Notes: generated by a model not told the origin, from the letters alone. DNA of 64,000 nt from Leclercia sp. S52 (GCF_039727615.1 NZ_CP152474.1:1798001-1862000); one strand, 5' to 3'; positions 10,179 to 21,533 are shown, counted from the first letter of the stretch. Numbers and translations are program-made.

Positions 10179-10238
10179 TGACGGAGACGGGTGGAGATTT
10201 AAGCTATCCACTGAAATTTTGCCATCAGCGGAGGAGAC

Positions 10239-10655
10239 ATGCTCGATAAACTCGACGCCGCGCTACGTTTTCAGCAAGAAGCGCTCAACTTGCGTGCCCA
10301 GCGTCAGGAGATTCTGGCCGCCAATATCGCCAACGCCGATACCCCCGGGTTTCAGGCGCGTGATATCGATTTTTCCAGTGAATTAAAGAAAGTGATGGAG
10401 CGCGGCCGGGCCGAGAATAGCGGTGTCGCCCTTGCGCTGACCTCTGCACGCCATATTCCCGCAGAGACCGTAACCACCCCGAGTACCGATTTACTTTATC
10501 GCATCCCCGATCAGCCATCCCTGGACGGTAACACCGTCGATATGGACCGGGAGCGTACGCAGTTCGCTGATAACAGCCTCAAGTACCAGATGGGGCTGAC
10601 CGTTCTTGGCGGGCAGATTAAAGGCATGATGAGTGTTCTGCAGGGAGGCAACTAA
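10239..10655 (+). CDS. flgB: Flagellar basal-body proximal rod protein FlgB
   Basis: FlgB is a 138-residue proximal rod subunit exported by the flagellar type III system, next to the MS ring and export gate. The N-terminal heptad-rich helix and the rod motif [17 protein letters not shown] (ANxxNxxTPG-like) are present, and the C-terminal helix closes the protein ([24 protein letters not shown]). It is the first gene of flgBCDEFGHIJ. GGAGGAG-like bases directly upstream form a good ribosome-binding site. Confidence 0.97.
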   Translation: MLDKLDAALRFQQEALNLRAQRQEILAANIANADTPGFQARDIDFSSELKKVMERGRAENSGVALALTSARHIPAETVTTPSTDLLYRIPDQPSLDGNTVDMDRERTQFADNSLKYQMGLTVLGGQIKGMMSVLQGGN

Positions 10656-10657
10656 TA

Positions 10658-11062
10658 ATGGCCTTACTCAATATCTTTGATATCGCAGGTTCAGCGCTGA
10701 CCGCGCAATCCCAGCGTCTGAACGTGGCCGCCAGTAACATGGCGAACGCCGACAGCGTGACGGGGCCGGACGGTCAACCTTACCGCGCCAAGCAGGTGGT
10801 GTTCCAGGTGGATGCTGCACCGGGAGCGCAAACCGGCGGGGTAAAAGTGGCCAGCGTGATTGAGAGCCAGGCGCCGGACAAACTGGTGTACGAACCGGGC
10901 AACCCGCTGGCAGACGCCAGTGGCTACGTCAAAATGCCGAACGTGGATGTGGTTGGTGAGATGGTTAACACCATGTCGGCCTCCCGCAGCTACCAGGCCA
11001 ACGTAGAAGTGCTGAATACCGTGAAGAGCATGATGCTTAAAACCCTCACTCTGGGCCAGTAA
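10658..11062 (+). CDS. flgC: Flagellar basal-body rod protein FlgC
   Basis: FlgC is a 134-residue proximal rod protein. It starts [33 protein letters not shown], the rod/hook N-terminal helix with the ASNMANA motif, and ends with the C-terminal [21 protein letters not shown] helix that packs against it. Only two bases separate it from flgB, so the two are translationally close, as expected for rod subunits needed together. Confidence 0.97.
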   Translation: MALLNIFDIAGSALTAQSQRLNVAASNMANADSVTGPDGQPYRAKQVVFQVDAAPGAQTGGVKVASVIESQAPDKLVYEPGNPLADASGYVKMPNVDVVGEMVNTMSASRSYQANVEVLNTVKSMMLKTLTLGQ

Positions 11063-11073
11063 AGGAGAGATCA

Positions 11074-11778
11074 ATGTCCCTTGCCGTAAATGTAAATGAC
11101 AGATCGACTGCCACTGGCGTTAGCAGCGCCACCGGCAACAGCTCGCTAACCGGAAGCAATGCTTCCGATCTGCAGGGTAGCTTTCTGACGCTGCTGGTTG
11201 CACAGCTGAAGAACCAGGATCCAACCAACCCGATGCAGAACAACGAACTGACCACGCAGCTTGCGCAGATCAGTACGGTGAGCGGCATCGAGAAACTCAA
11301 CACCACGCTGGGCTCCATCTCCGGGCAGATTGACAGCAGCCAGTCGATGCAGGCCAGCACGCTGATTGGCCATGGCGTGATGATCCCGGGCTCCACCGTT
11401 CTGGCAGGCACCAGCGGTGCTGAAGGCTCGACCACCACCTCAACGACTCCGTTTGGCGTTGAGCTGCAGCAGAGCGCGGACAAAGTGACCGCCACCATCA
11501 CCGATAAGAACGGTGCGGTGGTACGCACCATTGACATTGGCGAGCTGAAAGCGGGCGTCCATACCTTTACCTGGGACGGGACCCTGACCGACGGCACCAC
11601 GGCGCCAAACGGCTCTTACAACGTTGCGATTTCCGCCAGCAGTGGCAGCACGCAGCTGGTGGCACAGCCACTGCAGTTTGCGATGGTGCAGGGCGTGATC
11701 CGCAGCAGCAGCGGTAACACGCTGGATCTCGGGACTTACGGTACCACCACGCTCGACGAAGTTCGGCAGATTATTTAA
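11074..11778 (+). CDS. flgD: Flagellar hook-capping scaffold FlgD
   Basis: FlgD is a 234-residue hook cap that promotes polymerisation of FlgE and is discarded when the hook is finished. The N-terminal region contains the conserved FLTLLVAQLKNQDPTNPMQN segment that inserts into the growing hook. The middle and C-terminal region is the FlgD Ig-like/tudor-like domain (FTWDGTLTDGTTAPNGSYN). The ribosome-binding site AGGAGAG precedes the ATG. Length is close to the 231 residues of E. coli. Confidence 0.96.
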   Translation: MSLAVNVNDRSTATGVSSATGNSSLTGSNASDLQGSFLTLLVAQLKNQDPTNPMQNNELTTQLAQISTVSGIEKLNTTLGSISGQIDSSQSMQASTLIGHGVMIPGSTVLAGTSGAEGSTTTSTTPFGVELQQSADKVTATITDKNGAVVRTIDIGELKAGVHTFTWDGTLTDGTTAPNGSYNVAISASSGSTQLVAQPLQFAMVQGVIRSSSGNTLDLGTYGTTTLDEVRQII

Positions 11779-11796
11779 ACCCTTTAGGAGTAACTC

Positions 11797-13059
11797 ATGG
11801 CCTTTTCACAAGCGGTCAGCGGCCTGAATGCTGCAGCCACTAACCTCGACGTCATTGGTAACAACATTGCCAACTCCGCGACCTATGGCTTTAAGTCCGG
11901 TAGCGCGTCGTTCGCGGATATGTTCGCCGGTTCCAAAGTGGGTCTGGGCGTTAAAGTCGCCGGGATTACCCAGGACTTTTCAGACGGTACCACCACCAAC
12001 ACCGGCCGTGGCCTGGACGTCGCCATCAGCCAGAACGGTTTCTTCCGTATGCTCGACAGCAACGGTGCGGTCTATTACAGCCGTAACGGCCAGTTCAGCA
12101 TGGACGAAAACCGCAACCTGGTGAACATGCAGGGCCTGCAGCTGACCGGCTATCCGGCAGCAGGTAGCCCGCCAACGGTGCAGACCGGCGCAAACCCGCA
12201 GCCGATCAACATTCCGAACACCCTGATGTCGGCCAAAGCGACCAGCACCGCCGCGCAGCAGATCAACCTGAACTCCACCGACAGCGTGCCGACCATTCCG
12301 TTTGACGCGACATCTGCTAACCCGGATTCAGACAGCTTCAACAAGAAAGGCACCATCACCGTTTACGACAACCAGGGTAACGCCCACAACATGTATGTCT
12401 ACTACGTGAAAACGGCAGACAACAAGTGGGATCTTTACACCCAGGATGGCAGCGTAGCGAATGGCAAGATCAGCAAAGCCGCGCAGATGAGCTTCGACCC
12501 CAACGGTAACCTGGAAGGCGTTTACAACTACGACGCCGCCGGTACGTTGAGCGCCACCGCAAATACCAGCCCGTCTATCGACGTGACCACCGAAGCGCTG
12601 AGCGGCGCGGTGCCGGTGACCTTCTCCCTGAGCTTCCTGAACTCCATGCAGCAGAACACCGGGGCGAACAACATCGTGGCAACCAACCAGAACGGCTACA
12701 AGCCGGGCGACCTGGTGAGCTATCAGATCAACGATGACGGTACCGTGGTAGGTAACTACTCCAACGAACAAAACCAGGTGCTGGGTCAGATCGTGATGGC
12801 GAACTTCGCCAACAACGAAGGTCTGCAGTCTGAAGGTAACAACGTCTGGTCTGCTACCCAGTCTTCGGGCGTGGCGCTGCTGGGCACCGCCGGTTCCGGT
12901 AACTTCGGTACCCTGACCAACGGTGCGCTGGAAGCCTCCAACGTCGACCTGAGTAAAGAGCTGGTCAATATGATCGTCGCGCAGCGTAACTATCAGTCGA
13001 ACGCGCAGACCATCAAAACCCAGGATCAGATCCTCAACACGCTGGTTAACCTCCGCTAA
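11797..13059 (+). CDS. flgE: Flagellar hook protein FlgE
   Basis: FlgE forms the curved hook, the universal joint between rod and filament. The N-terminus MAFSQAVSGLNAAATNLDVIGNNIANSATYGFK and the C-terminus VDLSKELVNMIVAQRNYQSNAQTIKTQDQILNTLVNLR are the terminal D0 helices shared by rod and hook proteins. At 420 residues it is about 18 longer than E. coli K-12 FlgE; the extra length is in the variable surface domains, which is common between genera. An AGGAG site precedes the start. Confidence 0.96.
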   Translation: MAFSQAVSGLNAAATNLDVIGNNIANSATYGFKSGSASFADMFAGSKVGLGVKVAGITQDFSDGTTTNTGRGLDVAISQNGFFRMLDSNGAVYYSRNGQFSMDENRNLVNMQGLQLTGYPAAGSPPTVQTGANPQPINIPNTLMSAKATSTAAQQINLNSTDSVPTIPFDATSANPDSDSFNKKGTITVYDNQGNAHNMYVYYVKTADNKWDLYTQDGSVANGKISKAAQMSFDPNGNLEGVYNYDAAGTLSATANTSPSIDVTTEALSGAVPVTFSLSFLNSMQQNTGANNIVATNQNGYKPGDLVSYQINDDGTVVGNYSNEQNQVLGQIVMANFANNEGLQSEGNNVWSATQSSGVALLGTAGSGNFGTLTNGALEASNVDLSKELVNMIVAQRNYQSNAQTIKTQDQILNTLVNLR

Positions 13060-13079
13060 GTGGCTGACGGGATAGCTTA

Positions 13080-14629
<1,550 letters not shown>

Positions 14630-14637
14630 GGTGTAGT

Positions 14638-14661
14638 CCGGTGCGGTTCGCGCCGCACCGG
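14638..14661 (+). other. Strong hairpin between flgG and flgH
   Basis: CCGGTGCGG pairs with CCGCACCGG around a six-base loop. It is not followed by a real T run, so it is unlikely to be a simple terminator. It may protect the upstream messenger or set the ratio of FlgG to FlgH. Confidence 0.6.
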
Positions 14662-14686
14662 CTCCCTGTTTTCGAAGATGAAGGCA

Positions 14687-15385
14687 ATGCAAAAACTCGC
14701 GGCGATTCGTTATCCGATAGTGACTCTCCTGGCCGTTACCCTGACCGGTTGCGCCTGGGTTCCGTCTCAACCTCTGGTGCAGGGTGCGACTTCCGCCCAA
14801 CCCATTCCTGGCCCGACGCCGGTCGCGAATGGCTCTATTTTCCAGACAGCGCAGCCGATTAACTACGGTTATCAGCCGATGTTTGAAGACCGTCGCCCAC
14901 GTAATATCGGCGATACGCTGACCATTCAGCTCCAGGAAAACGTCAGCGCCAGCAAGAGCTCGTCAGCCAATGCCAGCCGGGACGGGAAAACCAATTTTGG
15001 CTTCGACACCGTGCCGCGTTACCTCGAAGGGCTCTTCGGTAATGCCCGCGCCGATGCCGAGGCGTCTGGCGGCAACTCCTTTAACGGTAAAGGCGGCGCC
15101 AATGCCAGCAACACCTTTAGCGGCACCCTGACGGTCACCGTTGACCAGGTGCTGGCGAACGGCAATTTACATGTTGTGGGTGAAAAACAGATCGCCATTA
15201 ATCAGGGCACTGAGTTCATTCGCTTCTCAGGTGTGGTTAACCCTCGCACCATCAGCGGCTCCAATACCGTACCGTCCACCCAGGTGGCGGATGCGCGCAT
15301 CGAGTACGTCGGTAACGGCTACATCAATGAAGCGCAGAATATGGGCTGGTTGCAGCGTTTCTTCCTTAATTTATCACCGATGTAA
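14687..15385 (+). CDS. flgH: Flagellar L-ring lipoprotein FlgH
   Basis: FlgH forms the outer-membrane L ring that acts as a bushing for the rod. The N-terminus is a lipoprotein signal with lipobox LTGC ([22 protein letters not shown]), and the mature part begins [18 protein letters not shown] as in E. coli. ATG at 14687 gives 232 residues, equal to E. coli, and has an AAGG site upstream. An in-frame ATG three codons earlier has its purine stretch too close. The C-terminus [13 protein letters not shown] is conserved. Confidence 0.93.
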   Translation: MQKLAAIRYPIVTLLAVTLTGCAWVPSQPLVQGATSAQPIPGPTPVANGSIFQTAQPINYGYQPMFEDRRPRNIGDTLTIQLQENVSASKSSSANASRDGKTNFGFDTVPRYLEGLFGNARADAEASGGNSFNGKGGANASNTFSGTLTVTVDQVLANGNLHVVGEKQIAINQGTEFIRFSGVVNPRTISGSNTVPSTQVADARIEYVGNGYINEAQNMGWLQRFFLNLSPM

Positions 15386-15397
15386 GCGAGGTGACCT

Positions 15398-16495
15398 ATG
15401 TTTAAATCCCTCTTCGGGATCCTGTTGGTGCTGGTGGCAACCGTTGCCCAGGCCGACCGTATCCGCGATCTCACAAGCGTTCAGGGCGTGCGGGAAAACT
15501 CCCTGATCGGTTACGGCCTGGTGGTCGGGCTGGACGGCACGGGTGACCAGACGACCCAGACCCCGTTCACCACCCAGAGCCTGAATAACATGCTCTCCCA
15601 GCTCGGCATCACGGTGCCGGCCGGGACCAACATGCAGCTGAAAAACGTGGCGGCGGTGATGGTTACTGCCTCTTACCCGGCCTTTTCCCGCCAGGGACAA
15701 ACCATCGATGTGGTGGTCTCCTCCATGGGTAACGCGAAAAGCCTGCGCGGCGGTACGCTGCTGATGACCCCGCTGAAAGGGGTCGACAGTCAGGTCTACG
15801 CCCTTGCGCAGGGTAACATTCTGGTCGGCGGGGCGGGTGCGTCCGCAGGCGGCAGCAGCGTGCAGGTTAACCAGCTGAACGGCGGCCGTATCACCAACGG
15901 GGCGATCATTGAGCGTGAATTGCCAACCCAGTTCGGCTCCGGGAACACCATCAACCTCCAGCTGAACCAGGACGACTTCACCATGGCGCAGCAGATTGCT
16001 GACACCATTAACCGTGGTCGCGGCTACGGCAGCGCTACGGCGCTGGATGCCCGCACCGTGCAGATCCGCGTCTCCACCGGGGGCAGCAATCAGGTTCGCC
16101 TGCTGGCGGATATCCAGAACATGGAAGTGAACGTCACGCCGCAGGATGCCAAAGTGATCATCAACTCCCGTACCGGCTCGGTGGTGATGAACCGTGAAGT
16201 CACCCTGGATAACTGCGCCGTGGCGCAGGGCAACCTCTCGGTCACCGTCAACCGCTCGGCTAACGTCAGCCAGCCGGATACGCCGTTTGGCGGCGGAGAA
16301 ACCGTGGTAACGCCGCAGACCCAGATTGATATGCGTCAGAGCGGAGGCTCGCTGCAGAGCGTGCGCTCCAGCGCCAACCTGAACAACGTGGTACGTGCGC
16401 TGAACGCGCTGGGTGCGACTCCGATCGATCTGATGTCGATTCTGCAATCCATGCAGAGCGCCGGCTGTCTGCGCGCCAAAGTGGAAATTATCTGA
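15398..16495 (+). CDS. flgI: Flagellar P-ring protein FlgI
   Basis: FlgI makes the periplasmic P ring in the peptidoglycan layer, with help from FlgA encoded nearby. The Sec signal peptide is [19 protein letters not shown], and the mature protein begins [33 protein letters not shown], the family signature. Length is 365 residues, as in E. coli. Its TGA overlaps the flgJ ATG by one base, indicating coupled translation. Confidence 0.97.
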   Translation: MFKSLFGILLVLVATVAQADRIRDLTSVQGVRENSLIGYGLVVGLDGTGDQTTQTPFTTQSLNNMLSQLGITVPAGTNMQLKNVAAVMVTASYPAFSRQGQTIDVVVSSMGNAKSLRGGTLLMTPLKGVDSQVYALAQGNILVGGAGASAGGSSVQVNQLNGGRITNGAIIERELPTQFGSGNTINLQLNQDDFTMAQQIADTINRGRGYGSATALDARTVQIRVSTGGSNQVRLLADIQNMEVNVTPQDAKVIINSRTGSVVMNREVTLDNCAVAQGNLSVTVNRSANVSQPDTPFGGGETVVTPQTQIDMRQSGGSLQSVRSSANLNNVVRALNALGATPIDLMSILQSMQSAGCLRAKVEII

Positions 16496-17448
16496 TGCTG
16501 ACCGATAGCAAACTGCTGAGCAGCGCGGCCTGGGATACCCAGTCGCTCAACGACCTGAAAGCCAAAGCGGGCAAAGACCCGGCGGGTAACATCCGTCCGG
16601 TGGCCCGCCAGGTGGAAGGGATGTTTGTCCAGATGATGCTGAAAAGCATGCGTGAGGCGCTGCCGAAAGACGGCATCTTCAGCAGCGACTCAACGCGTCT
16701 GTACACCAGCATGTATGACCAGCAGATTGCGCAGCAGATGACCTCCGGTAAAGGGCTCGGGCTGGCCGATGTGATCGTCAAGCAGATGGCGGCCGCCCAG
16801 GGCGTGCCGCCGGAAGAGACGCCGCAGCAGGTGCCGATGAAGTTCGATCTGGAAAAGGTGACCAGCTATCAAAACCAGGCCCTGACCCAGATGGTGCGTA
16901 AGGCGGTGCCGAAAGCGCCAGAAAGTAACGATGAACCGCTCACCGGCGATAGCAAAGACTTCCTGGCCCAGCTCTCGCTGCCGGCGCGTCTTGCCAGCCA
17001 GCAGAGCGGAGTGCCGCACCACCTGATTCTGGCCCAGGCGGCGCTGGAGTCCGGCTGGGGGCAACGGCAGATCCGTCGTGAGAACGGCGAGCCAAGCTTC
17101 AACATCTTTGGCGTGAAGGCTACCGGGAGCTGGAAAGGGCCGACCACCGAGATCACCACCACCGAATATGAAAATGGCGAAGCGAAGAAGGTCAAAGCTA
17201 AGTTCCGCGTCTACAGCTCGTATCTGGAAGCGCTTTCAGACTATGTCGGTGTGCTGAGCCGTAACCCGCGCTACGCGGCAGTGACCCAGGCCGCAACGGC
17301 AGAGCAGGGCGCCCAGGCGTTGCAGAATGCGGGCTACGCCACCGATCCGCAGTACGCCCGCAAGCTGACCAGTATGATCCAGCAGCTTAAAGCGATGGGT
17401 GAGAAAGTCAGCAAAGCGTACAGCAACGATATCGAAAATCTGTTCTGA
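16495..17448 (+). CDS. flgJ: Peptidoglycan hydrolase and rod cap FlgJ
   Basis: FlgJ has two domains. The N-terminal part (about residues 1-120) is the rod-capping scaffold, and the C-terminal part (about 150-310) is a glucosaminidase/muramidase that opens a hole in the peptidoglycan for the rod. The catalytic glutamate is in QAALESGWGQ (E185). The length of 317 residues is near that of E. coli (313). It is the last gene of the flgB operon; flgKL follow from their own sigma-28 promoter. Confidence 0.96.
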   Translation: MLTDSKLLSSAAWDTQSLNDLKAKAGKDPAGNIRPVARQVEGMFVQMMLKSMREALPKDGIFSSDSTRLYTSMYDQQIAQQMTSGKGLGLADVIVKQMAAAQGVPPEETPQQVPMKFDLEKVTSYQNQALTQMVRKAVPKAPESNDEPLTGDSKDFLAQLSLPARLASQQSGVPHHLILAQAALESGWGQRQIRRENGEPSFNIFGVKATGSWKGPTTEITTTEYENGEAKKVKAKFRVYSSYLEALSDYVGVLSRNPRYAAVTQAATAEQGAQALQNAGYATDPQYARKLTSMIQQLKAMGEKVSKAYSNDIENLF

Positions 17449-17454
17449 AAGTTC

Positions 17455-17481
17455 TCAAGTCCGGCTGGGGTCTGCCGATAA
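17455..17481 (+). promoter_or_regulatory. Sigma-28 (FliA) promoter of flgKL
   Basis: TCAAGTCC, 11 bases, then GCCGATAA. The -10 is the exact consensus; the -35 matches the variant known at E. coli flgK. It lies immediately after the flgJ stop, so flgKL can be made both from the class 2 read-through and as a class 3 unit. Confidence 0.92.
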
Positions 17482-17523
17482 TCTCCAGCAGGACTCGTGT
17501 CTGAAAGTATAAAAGGAACCCCC

Positions 17524-19170
17524 ATGTCCAGTTTGATCAACAGCGCCATGAGTGGCCTCAGCGCGGCACAGGCTGCGCTGAATACCGCCAGTAATAATAT
17601 TTCAAGCTACAACGTGACGGGCTATACCCGTCAGACGACGGTGCTGAGCGCCTCAAATAGCACCCTGACAGGCGGCGGTTGGGTTGGCAACGGCGTGTAT
17701 GTCTCCGGGGTACAGCGCGAATATGATTCATTCATTACCAACCAGCTGCGCGCCGCGCAGAACCAGAGCAGCGCCCTGACCACCCGCTACCAGCAGATGT
17801 CCAAAATTGACGACGTGCTGTCCGGAAGCACCAACAGCCTGGCGACCACCATGCAGGACTTCTTCAGCAGCCTGCAGACCCTGGTCAGCAATGCCGAAGA
17901 TCCGGCAGCGCGCCAGACGGTGCTGGGCAAGGCCGATGGCCTGGTGAACCAGTTCAAGGTGAACGATCAGTATCTGCGCGATCAGGATAAACAGATTAAT
18001 ATCGCGATCGGTACCAGCGTTGAGCAGATCAACAACTACGCCAAACAAATTGCCAACCTCAACGATCAGATTTCCCGTCTGACCGGCGTGGGGGCGGGGG
18101 CTTCCCCGAACAACCTGCTCGATCAGCGTGACCAGCTGGTGAGCGAGCTGAACCAGATCGTGGGCGTCGAAGTCTCGGTCCAGGATGGCGGCACCTATAA
18201 CGTCTCCTTCGGCAACGGCTACAACCTGGTCCAGGGCAGCACCTCTAACCAGCTGGCGGCGGTGAAGTCCAGCGCCGATCCGTCCCGTACTACGGTGGCG
18301 TTTGTTGACGGCACTTCGGGCCCGGTCGAGATCCCGGAAAAACTGATGACCAGCGGCTCGCTGGGCGGGATGTTGAACTTCCGCAGCGAAGAGCTTGACG
18401 GTGCACGTAACACCCTGAACCAGCTGGCGCTCTCTTTCGCTAACGCGATGAACACCCAGCATGAAAAGGGCTTTGACGCAGACGGCGAACCCGGCGAAAA
18501 ATTATTCGATATCGGTGCGCCTGCGGTACTGGCCAACAGCAAAAACACCGGTTCAGCTGCCGTGTCAGCGACGGTTGATATGGCCAACTACACCAAAGTG
18601 CAGGCGACGGATTACAAGATGGAGTTTGATGGCTCCAACTGGAAGATCACCCGGCTGTCTGATAAAACCACGGTCACCGCCACCGATGACGGTAGCGGTA
18701 ACCTCTCCTTCGATGGCCTGACGGTCAACGTATCGGGCGCGGCGAAAAATAAAGACAGCTTTATCGTTAAGCCTGTCGCTAATGCCATCGTGAATATGGA
18801 TCTGGCGATCAGCGATGAGTCAAAACTGGCTCTCGCCTCTGACGCAACGGGCGGTGAAAGTGATAACCGCAACGGTCAGGCGCTGCTGGATCTGCAGAAA
18901 AGCAAAGAAGTTGGCGGCAGCAAAACCTTTAACGATGCCTATGCCTCTCTGGTGAGTACCGTCGGCAGCAAGACCGCGACGCTGAAAACCAGCAGCACCA
19001 CCCAGGCAAACGTGACGACGCAGTTGAGCAACCAGCAGCAGTCGATCTCCGGGGTTAACCTCGATGAAGAGTACGGCAACCTGCAGCGTTTCCAGCAGTA
19101 CTACCTGGCCAATGCCCAGGTGCTGCAAACCGCCAGCACGCTCTTCGACGCCATAATTAATATTCGCTAA
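17524..19170 (+). CDS. flgK: Flagellar hook-filament junction protein FlgK (HAP1)
   Basis: FlgK forms the first adaptor ring between hook and filament; FlgN chaperones it. It starts MSSLINSAMSGLSAAQAALNTASNNISSYNVTGYTRQ, with the rod/hook N-terminal helix, and ends with QRFQQYYLANAQVLQTASTLFDAIINIR. The upstream in-frame start at 17497 is rejected: ATG at 17524 follows an AAGGA site and gives 548 residues against 547 in E. coli. The central region is variable, as usual. Confidence 0.95.
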   Translation: MSSLINSAMSGLSAAQAALNTASNNISSYNVTGYTRQTTVLSASNSTLTGGGWVGNGVYVSGVQREYDSFITNQLRAAQNQSSALTTRYQQMSKIDDVLSGSTNSLATTMQDFFSSLQTLVSNAEDPAARQTVLGKADGLVNQFKVNDQYLRDQDKQINIAIGTSVEQINNYAKQIANLNDQISRLTGVGAGASPNNLLDQRDQLVSELNQIVGVEVSVQDGGTYNVSFGNGYNLVQGSTSNQLAAVKSSADPSRTTVAFVDGTSGPVEIPEKLMTSGSLGGMLNFRSEELDGARNTLNQLALSFANAMNTQHEKGFDADGEPGEKLFDIGAPAVLANSKNTGSAAVSATVDMANYTKVQATDYKMEFDGSNWKITRLSDKTTVTATDDGSGNLSFDGLTVNVSGAAKNKDSFIVKPVANAIVNMDLAISDESKLALASDATGGESDNRNGQALLDLQKSKEVGGSKTFNDAYASLVSTVGSKTATLKTSSTTQANVTTQLSNQQQSISGVNLDEEYGNLQRFQQYYLANAQVLQTASTLFDAIINIR

Positions 19171-19184
19171 AGCTGAGGTCAACG

Positions 19185-20138
19185 ATGCGTATTAGCACCC
19201 AGATGATGTATCAGCAGAACATGCGTGGGATCACCGATTCCCAGAGCAAGTGGCTGAGTTACGGTGAGCAGATGTCCACCGGTAAACGTGTAAACCGTCC
19301 TTCTGACGATCCGATCGCCGCGTCTCAGGCCGTGGTGCTGTCTCAGGCGCAGGCAGAGAACAGCCAGTTCAAGCTGGCCCGTTCTTTTGCCTCTCAGCGA
19401 GTCGGGCTGGAAGAGAGCGTGCTGAGCCAGGTAACTACCGCGTTGCAATCGGCGCAGGATAAAATTGTCTATGCGGGCAATGGCTCCCTGAGTGACAACG
19501 ACCGTAGCTCGATTGCCACCGATCTGCAGGGTATCCGCGATCAGCTGGTCAACCTGGCAAACAGTACCGACGGTAACGGGCGCTATATTTTTGCCGGTTA
19601 TAAAACGGATGCTCCGGCGTTCGATCAGGCGACCGGTGCGTATGACGGCGGTGATACGCCGATCAGACAGCAGGTCGATTCCGCGCGTAACATGCAGATC
19701 AGCCATACCGGCAGTGAAGTCTTTGAGTCCTTCACCAGCAATGCCGCGCCAGAGCCGGATGGCTCTACCCCGGAAAAGAATCTGTTTAAAATTATCGATA
19801 GCGCCATTGCGGCCCTGAAAACGCCGGTCAGTGGCGATCAGGATAAGACGGATCAGTTGAGTCTGGACATCGATAAGGCGAACCGCGGCTTGCGTAACTC
19901 GCTGGATAATGTCCTGACCGTGCGCGCTGACCTGGGGACCAAGCTGACCGAACTCGATGCTCTCGATACGCTGGGGAGTGACCGTACGTTAGGCCAGACC
20001 CAGCAGATGAGCGATCTCATTGACGTTGACTGGAACGCGGCGATTTCTTCTTACACGATGCAACAGGCCGCGCTTCAGGCGTCCTATAAAGCGTTCAGCG
20101 ATATGCAGGGTATGTCTCTGTTCCAGATGAATAAATAA
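19185..20138 (+). CDS. flgL: Flagellar hook-filament junction protein FlgL (HAP3)
   Basis: FlgL is the 317-residue second junction protein, on which FliC filament subunits assemble. The N-terminus MRISTQMMYQQNMRGITDSQSKWLSYGEQMSTGKRVNRPSDDP is the flagellin-like D0/D1 region, and the C-terminus DWNAAISSYTMQQAALQASYKAFSDMQGMSLFQMNK is its partner helix. It follows flgK by 14 bases and ends the flagellar block; a strong terminator lies downstream. Confidence 0.97.
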   Translation: MRISTQMMYQQNMRGITDSQSKWLSYGEQMSTGKRVNRPSDDPIAASQAVVLSQAQAENSQFKLARSFASQRVGLEESVLSQVTTALQSAQDKIVYAGNGSLSDNDRSSIATDLQGIRDQLVNLANSTDGNGRYIFAGYKTDAPAFDQATGAYDGGDTPIRQQVDSARNMQISHTGSEVFESFTSNAAPEPDGSTPEKNLFKIIDSAIAALKTPVSGDQDKTDQLSLDIDKANRGLRNSLDNVLTVRADLGTKLTELDALDTLGSDRTLGQTQQMSDLIDVDWNAAISSYTMQQAALQASYKAFSDMQGMSLFQMNK

Positions 20139-20185
20139 CAGACTTGACCTTTAGAACATGGCTTGAAACTGGTTATGTTCTGTAT

Positions 20186-20219
20186 GCCCAATCCGTTCTC
20201 GCGGATTGGGCTTTTTTTT
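20186..20219 (+). terminator. flgKL terminator, shared with the convergent MFS gene
   Basis: GCCCAATCCG-TTCTCG-CGGATTGGGC is a perfect ten-base-pair stem followed by nine T. On the other strand it is preceded by A residues that become a T tract, so it also serves the convergent transporter gene, whose stop is at 20221. Confidence 0.93.
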
Positions 20220-20220
20220 A

Positions 20221-21435
20221 TCAGGAATTCTGCATGACCGGGCTGCTGGTGCGGGCGCTTTCTGCCAGACGGATGACCAGCGCGATGGCTGCCGTAACCG
20301 TCGCCAGGGCAACCACACCCGGCCAGCCTGCCATCGTATACAGCTGACTACCGAGCGCTGAACCCAGTGCCATGCCGATAAACACGCCGGTGAAGAGCAG
20401 GGCGTTCAGACGACCACGTGCCTGCGGCTCCAGACCGTACACCAGATTCTGGTGGGCGACCAGGCTTGACTGCAGGCCGAGATCAAAGCCTACCGCGGAG
20501 ACCGCAATCAGGACTAACTGGCCCTGTACGCCGAGAGCGGGCATCAGGAACATCAGGGCGAAGGAGACGGTCACCAGCGCGGCACCAAGCTGGGTGACTT
20601 TACCCGCACCGAGTTTGTCGGCCAGACCGCCTGCCAGCGGGGCTGCCAGAGCGCCTGCGGCACCGGCAATGCCATATCCACCGGCGACCGCGCTGCCCAG
20701 CTGATAGTGTTCCATCAGCATCACCGCCAGGGTAGACCAGAAGGCGCTGAAGGCGATAGAGAGGAAGCCCTGCGCCAGTGCGGCACGACGCAGCGCCGGA
20801 TAGCGACGCCACAGGTGCGCCATCGAACGCATCAGCTCCGGATAACGCAGATTCGACGGAACCGTGAAGCGGGGCAAAATTAACCACATCACGGCGGCAA
20901 GGATCGCAATGCTGACTGCCGCCAGCTGATACATCACGCGCCAGCCGAAGGCTTCACCCACCACGCCACTCACCGTCCGGGAGAGCAGGATCCCCAGCAA
21001 CAGACCGGTCATCACCGTCCCAACGGTTTTCCCCTGTTTACCTGCCGGAGCAAGAATAGCCGCCGCCGGAACGATATCCTGCGCCATGGTGGCCGCCATC
21101 CCGATCAACAGGCTGACCAGCAGCAGGGAGTGGATCTGCCCCGTCAGGCTACAGGCCAGCAGCAGCCCCGCCAGAGCGATACTTTTAACCACTATCAGGG
21201 TGCGACGGTCATAGCGATCGCCCAGCGGCAGAAGGAAGAGGATCCCCAGCGCGTAGCCTGCCTGGGTGAGCGTGGGCACCATCCCCATCCCTTCAATGCT
21301 GAGATGCAGATCGGCACCCATCAGCGGCAGCAGCGGCTGGGCATAATAGATTGAAGCGACGCTGAATCCTGCGCCAATGGCGAGGATAAAAATGACCCAA
21401 CGGCTGACGGCTGGGGTTAAGGTGCTGGTGTTCAT
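20221..21435 (-). CDS. MFS transporter (YnfM/Bcr-like efflux type), accessory
   Basis: This is a 404-residue inner-membrane protein with about 12 hydrophobic helices. LGDRYDRRTLIVVKS after helix 2 is MFS motif A. A second related loop (AGGLADKLGAGKVTQL) sits after helix 8, which fits the two-fold MFS repeat. The helix 5 region LLGILLSRTVSGVVG resembles motif C of drug:H+ antiporters of the DHA1 group. The substrate cannot be told. It is divergent from a LysR regulator with a palindromic operator between them, so it is probably that regulator's target. E. coli K-12 has no gene here, between flgL and rne. Confidence 0.85.
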   Translation of the reverse strand: MNTSTLTPAVSRWVIFILAIGAGFSVASIYYAQPLLPLMGADLHLSIEGMGMVPTLTQAGYALGILFLLPLGDRYDRRTLIVVKSIALAGLLLACSLTGQIHSLLLVSLLIGMAATMAQDIVPAAAILAPAGKQGKTVGTVMTGLLLGILLSRTVSGVVGEAFGWRVMYQLAAVSIAILAAVMWLILPRFTVPSNLRYPELMRSMAHLWRRYPALRRAALAQGFLSIAFSAFWSTLAVMLMEHYQLGSAVAGGYGIAGAAGALAAPLAGGLADKLGAGKVTQLGAALVTVSFALMFLMPALGVQGQLVLIAVSAVGFDLGLQSSLVAHQNLVYGLEPQARGRLNALLFTGVFIGMALGSALGSQLYTMAGWPGVVALATVTAAIALVIRLAESARTSSPVMQNS

Positions 21436-21514
21436 ATGCAGTTCCTCATTTCGGGTGTGTCGCTATTCTTTACCAGCCCGGCTTGCGGTGGTAGCAGGCG
21501 CAGTGTTAAAACAC

Positions 21515-21533
21515 TTATACGTGTAACGTATAA
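21515..21533. promoter_or_regulatory. 19-bp palindrome between MFS and LysR genes (probable LysR operator)
   Basis: TTATACGT-GTA-ACGTATAA is a perfect inverted repeat with eight-base arms. It contains the T-N11-A core (TACGT...ACGTA) typical of LysR-family binding sites. It lies 11 bases before the LysR ATG and about 80 bases before the transporter start, the usual place for an autoregulatory site that also activates the divergent gene. Confidence 0.8.
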
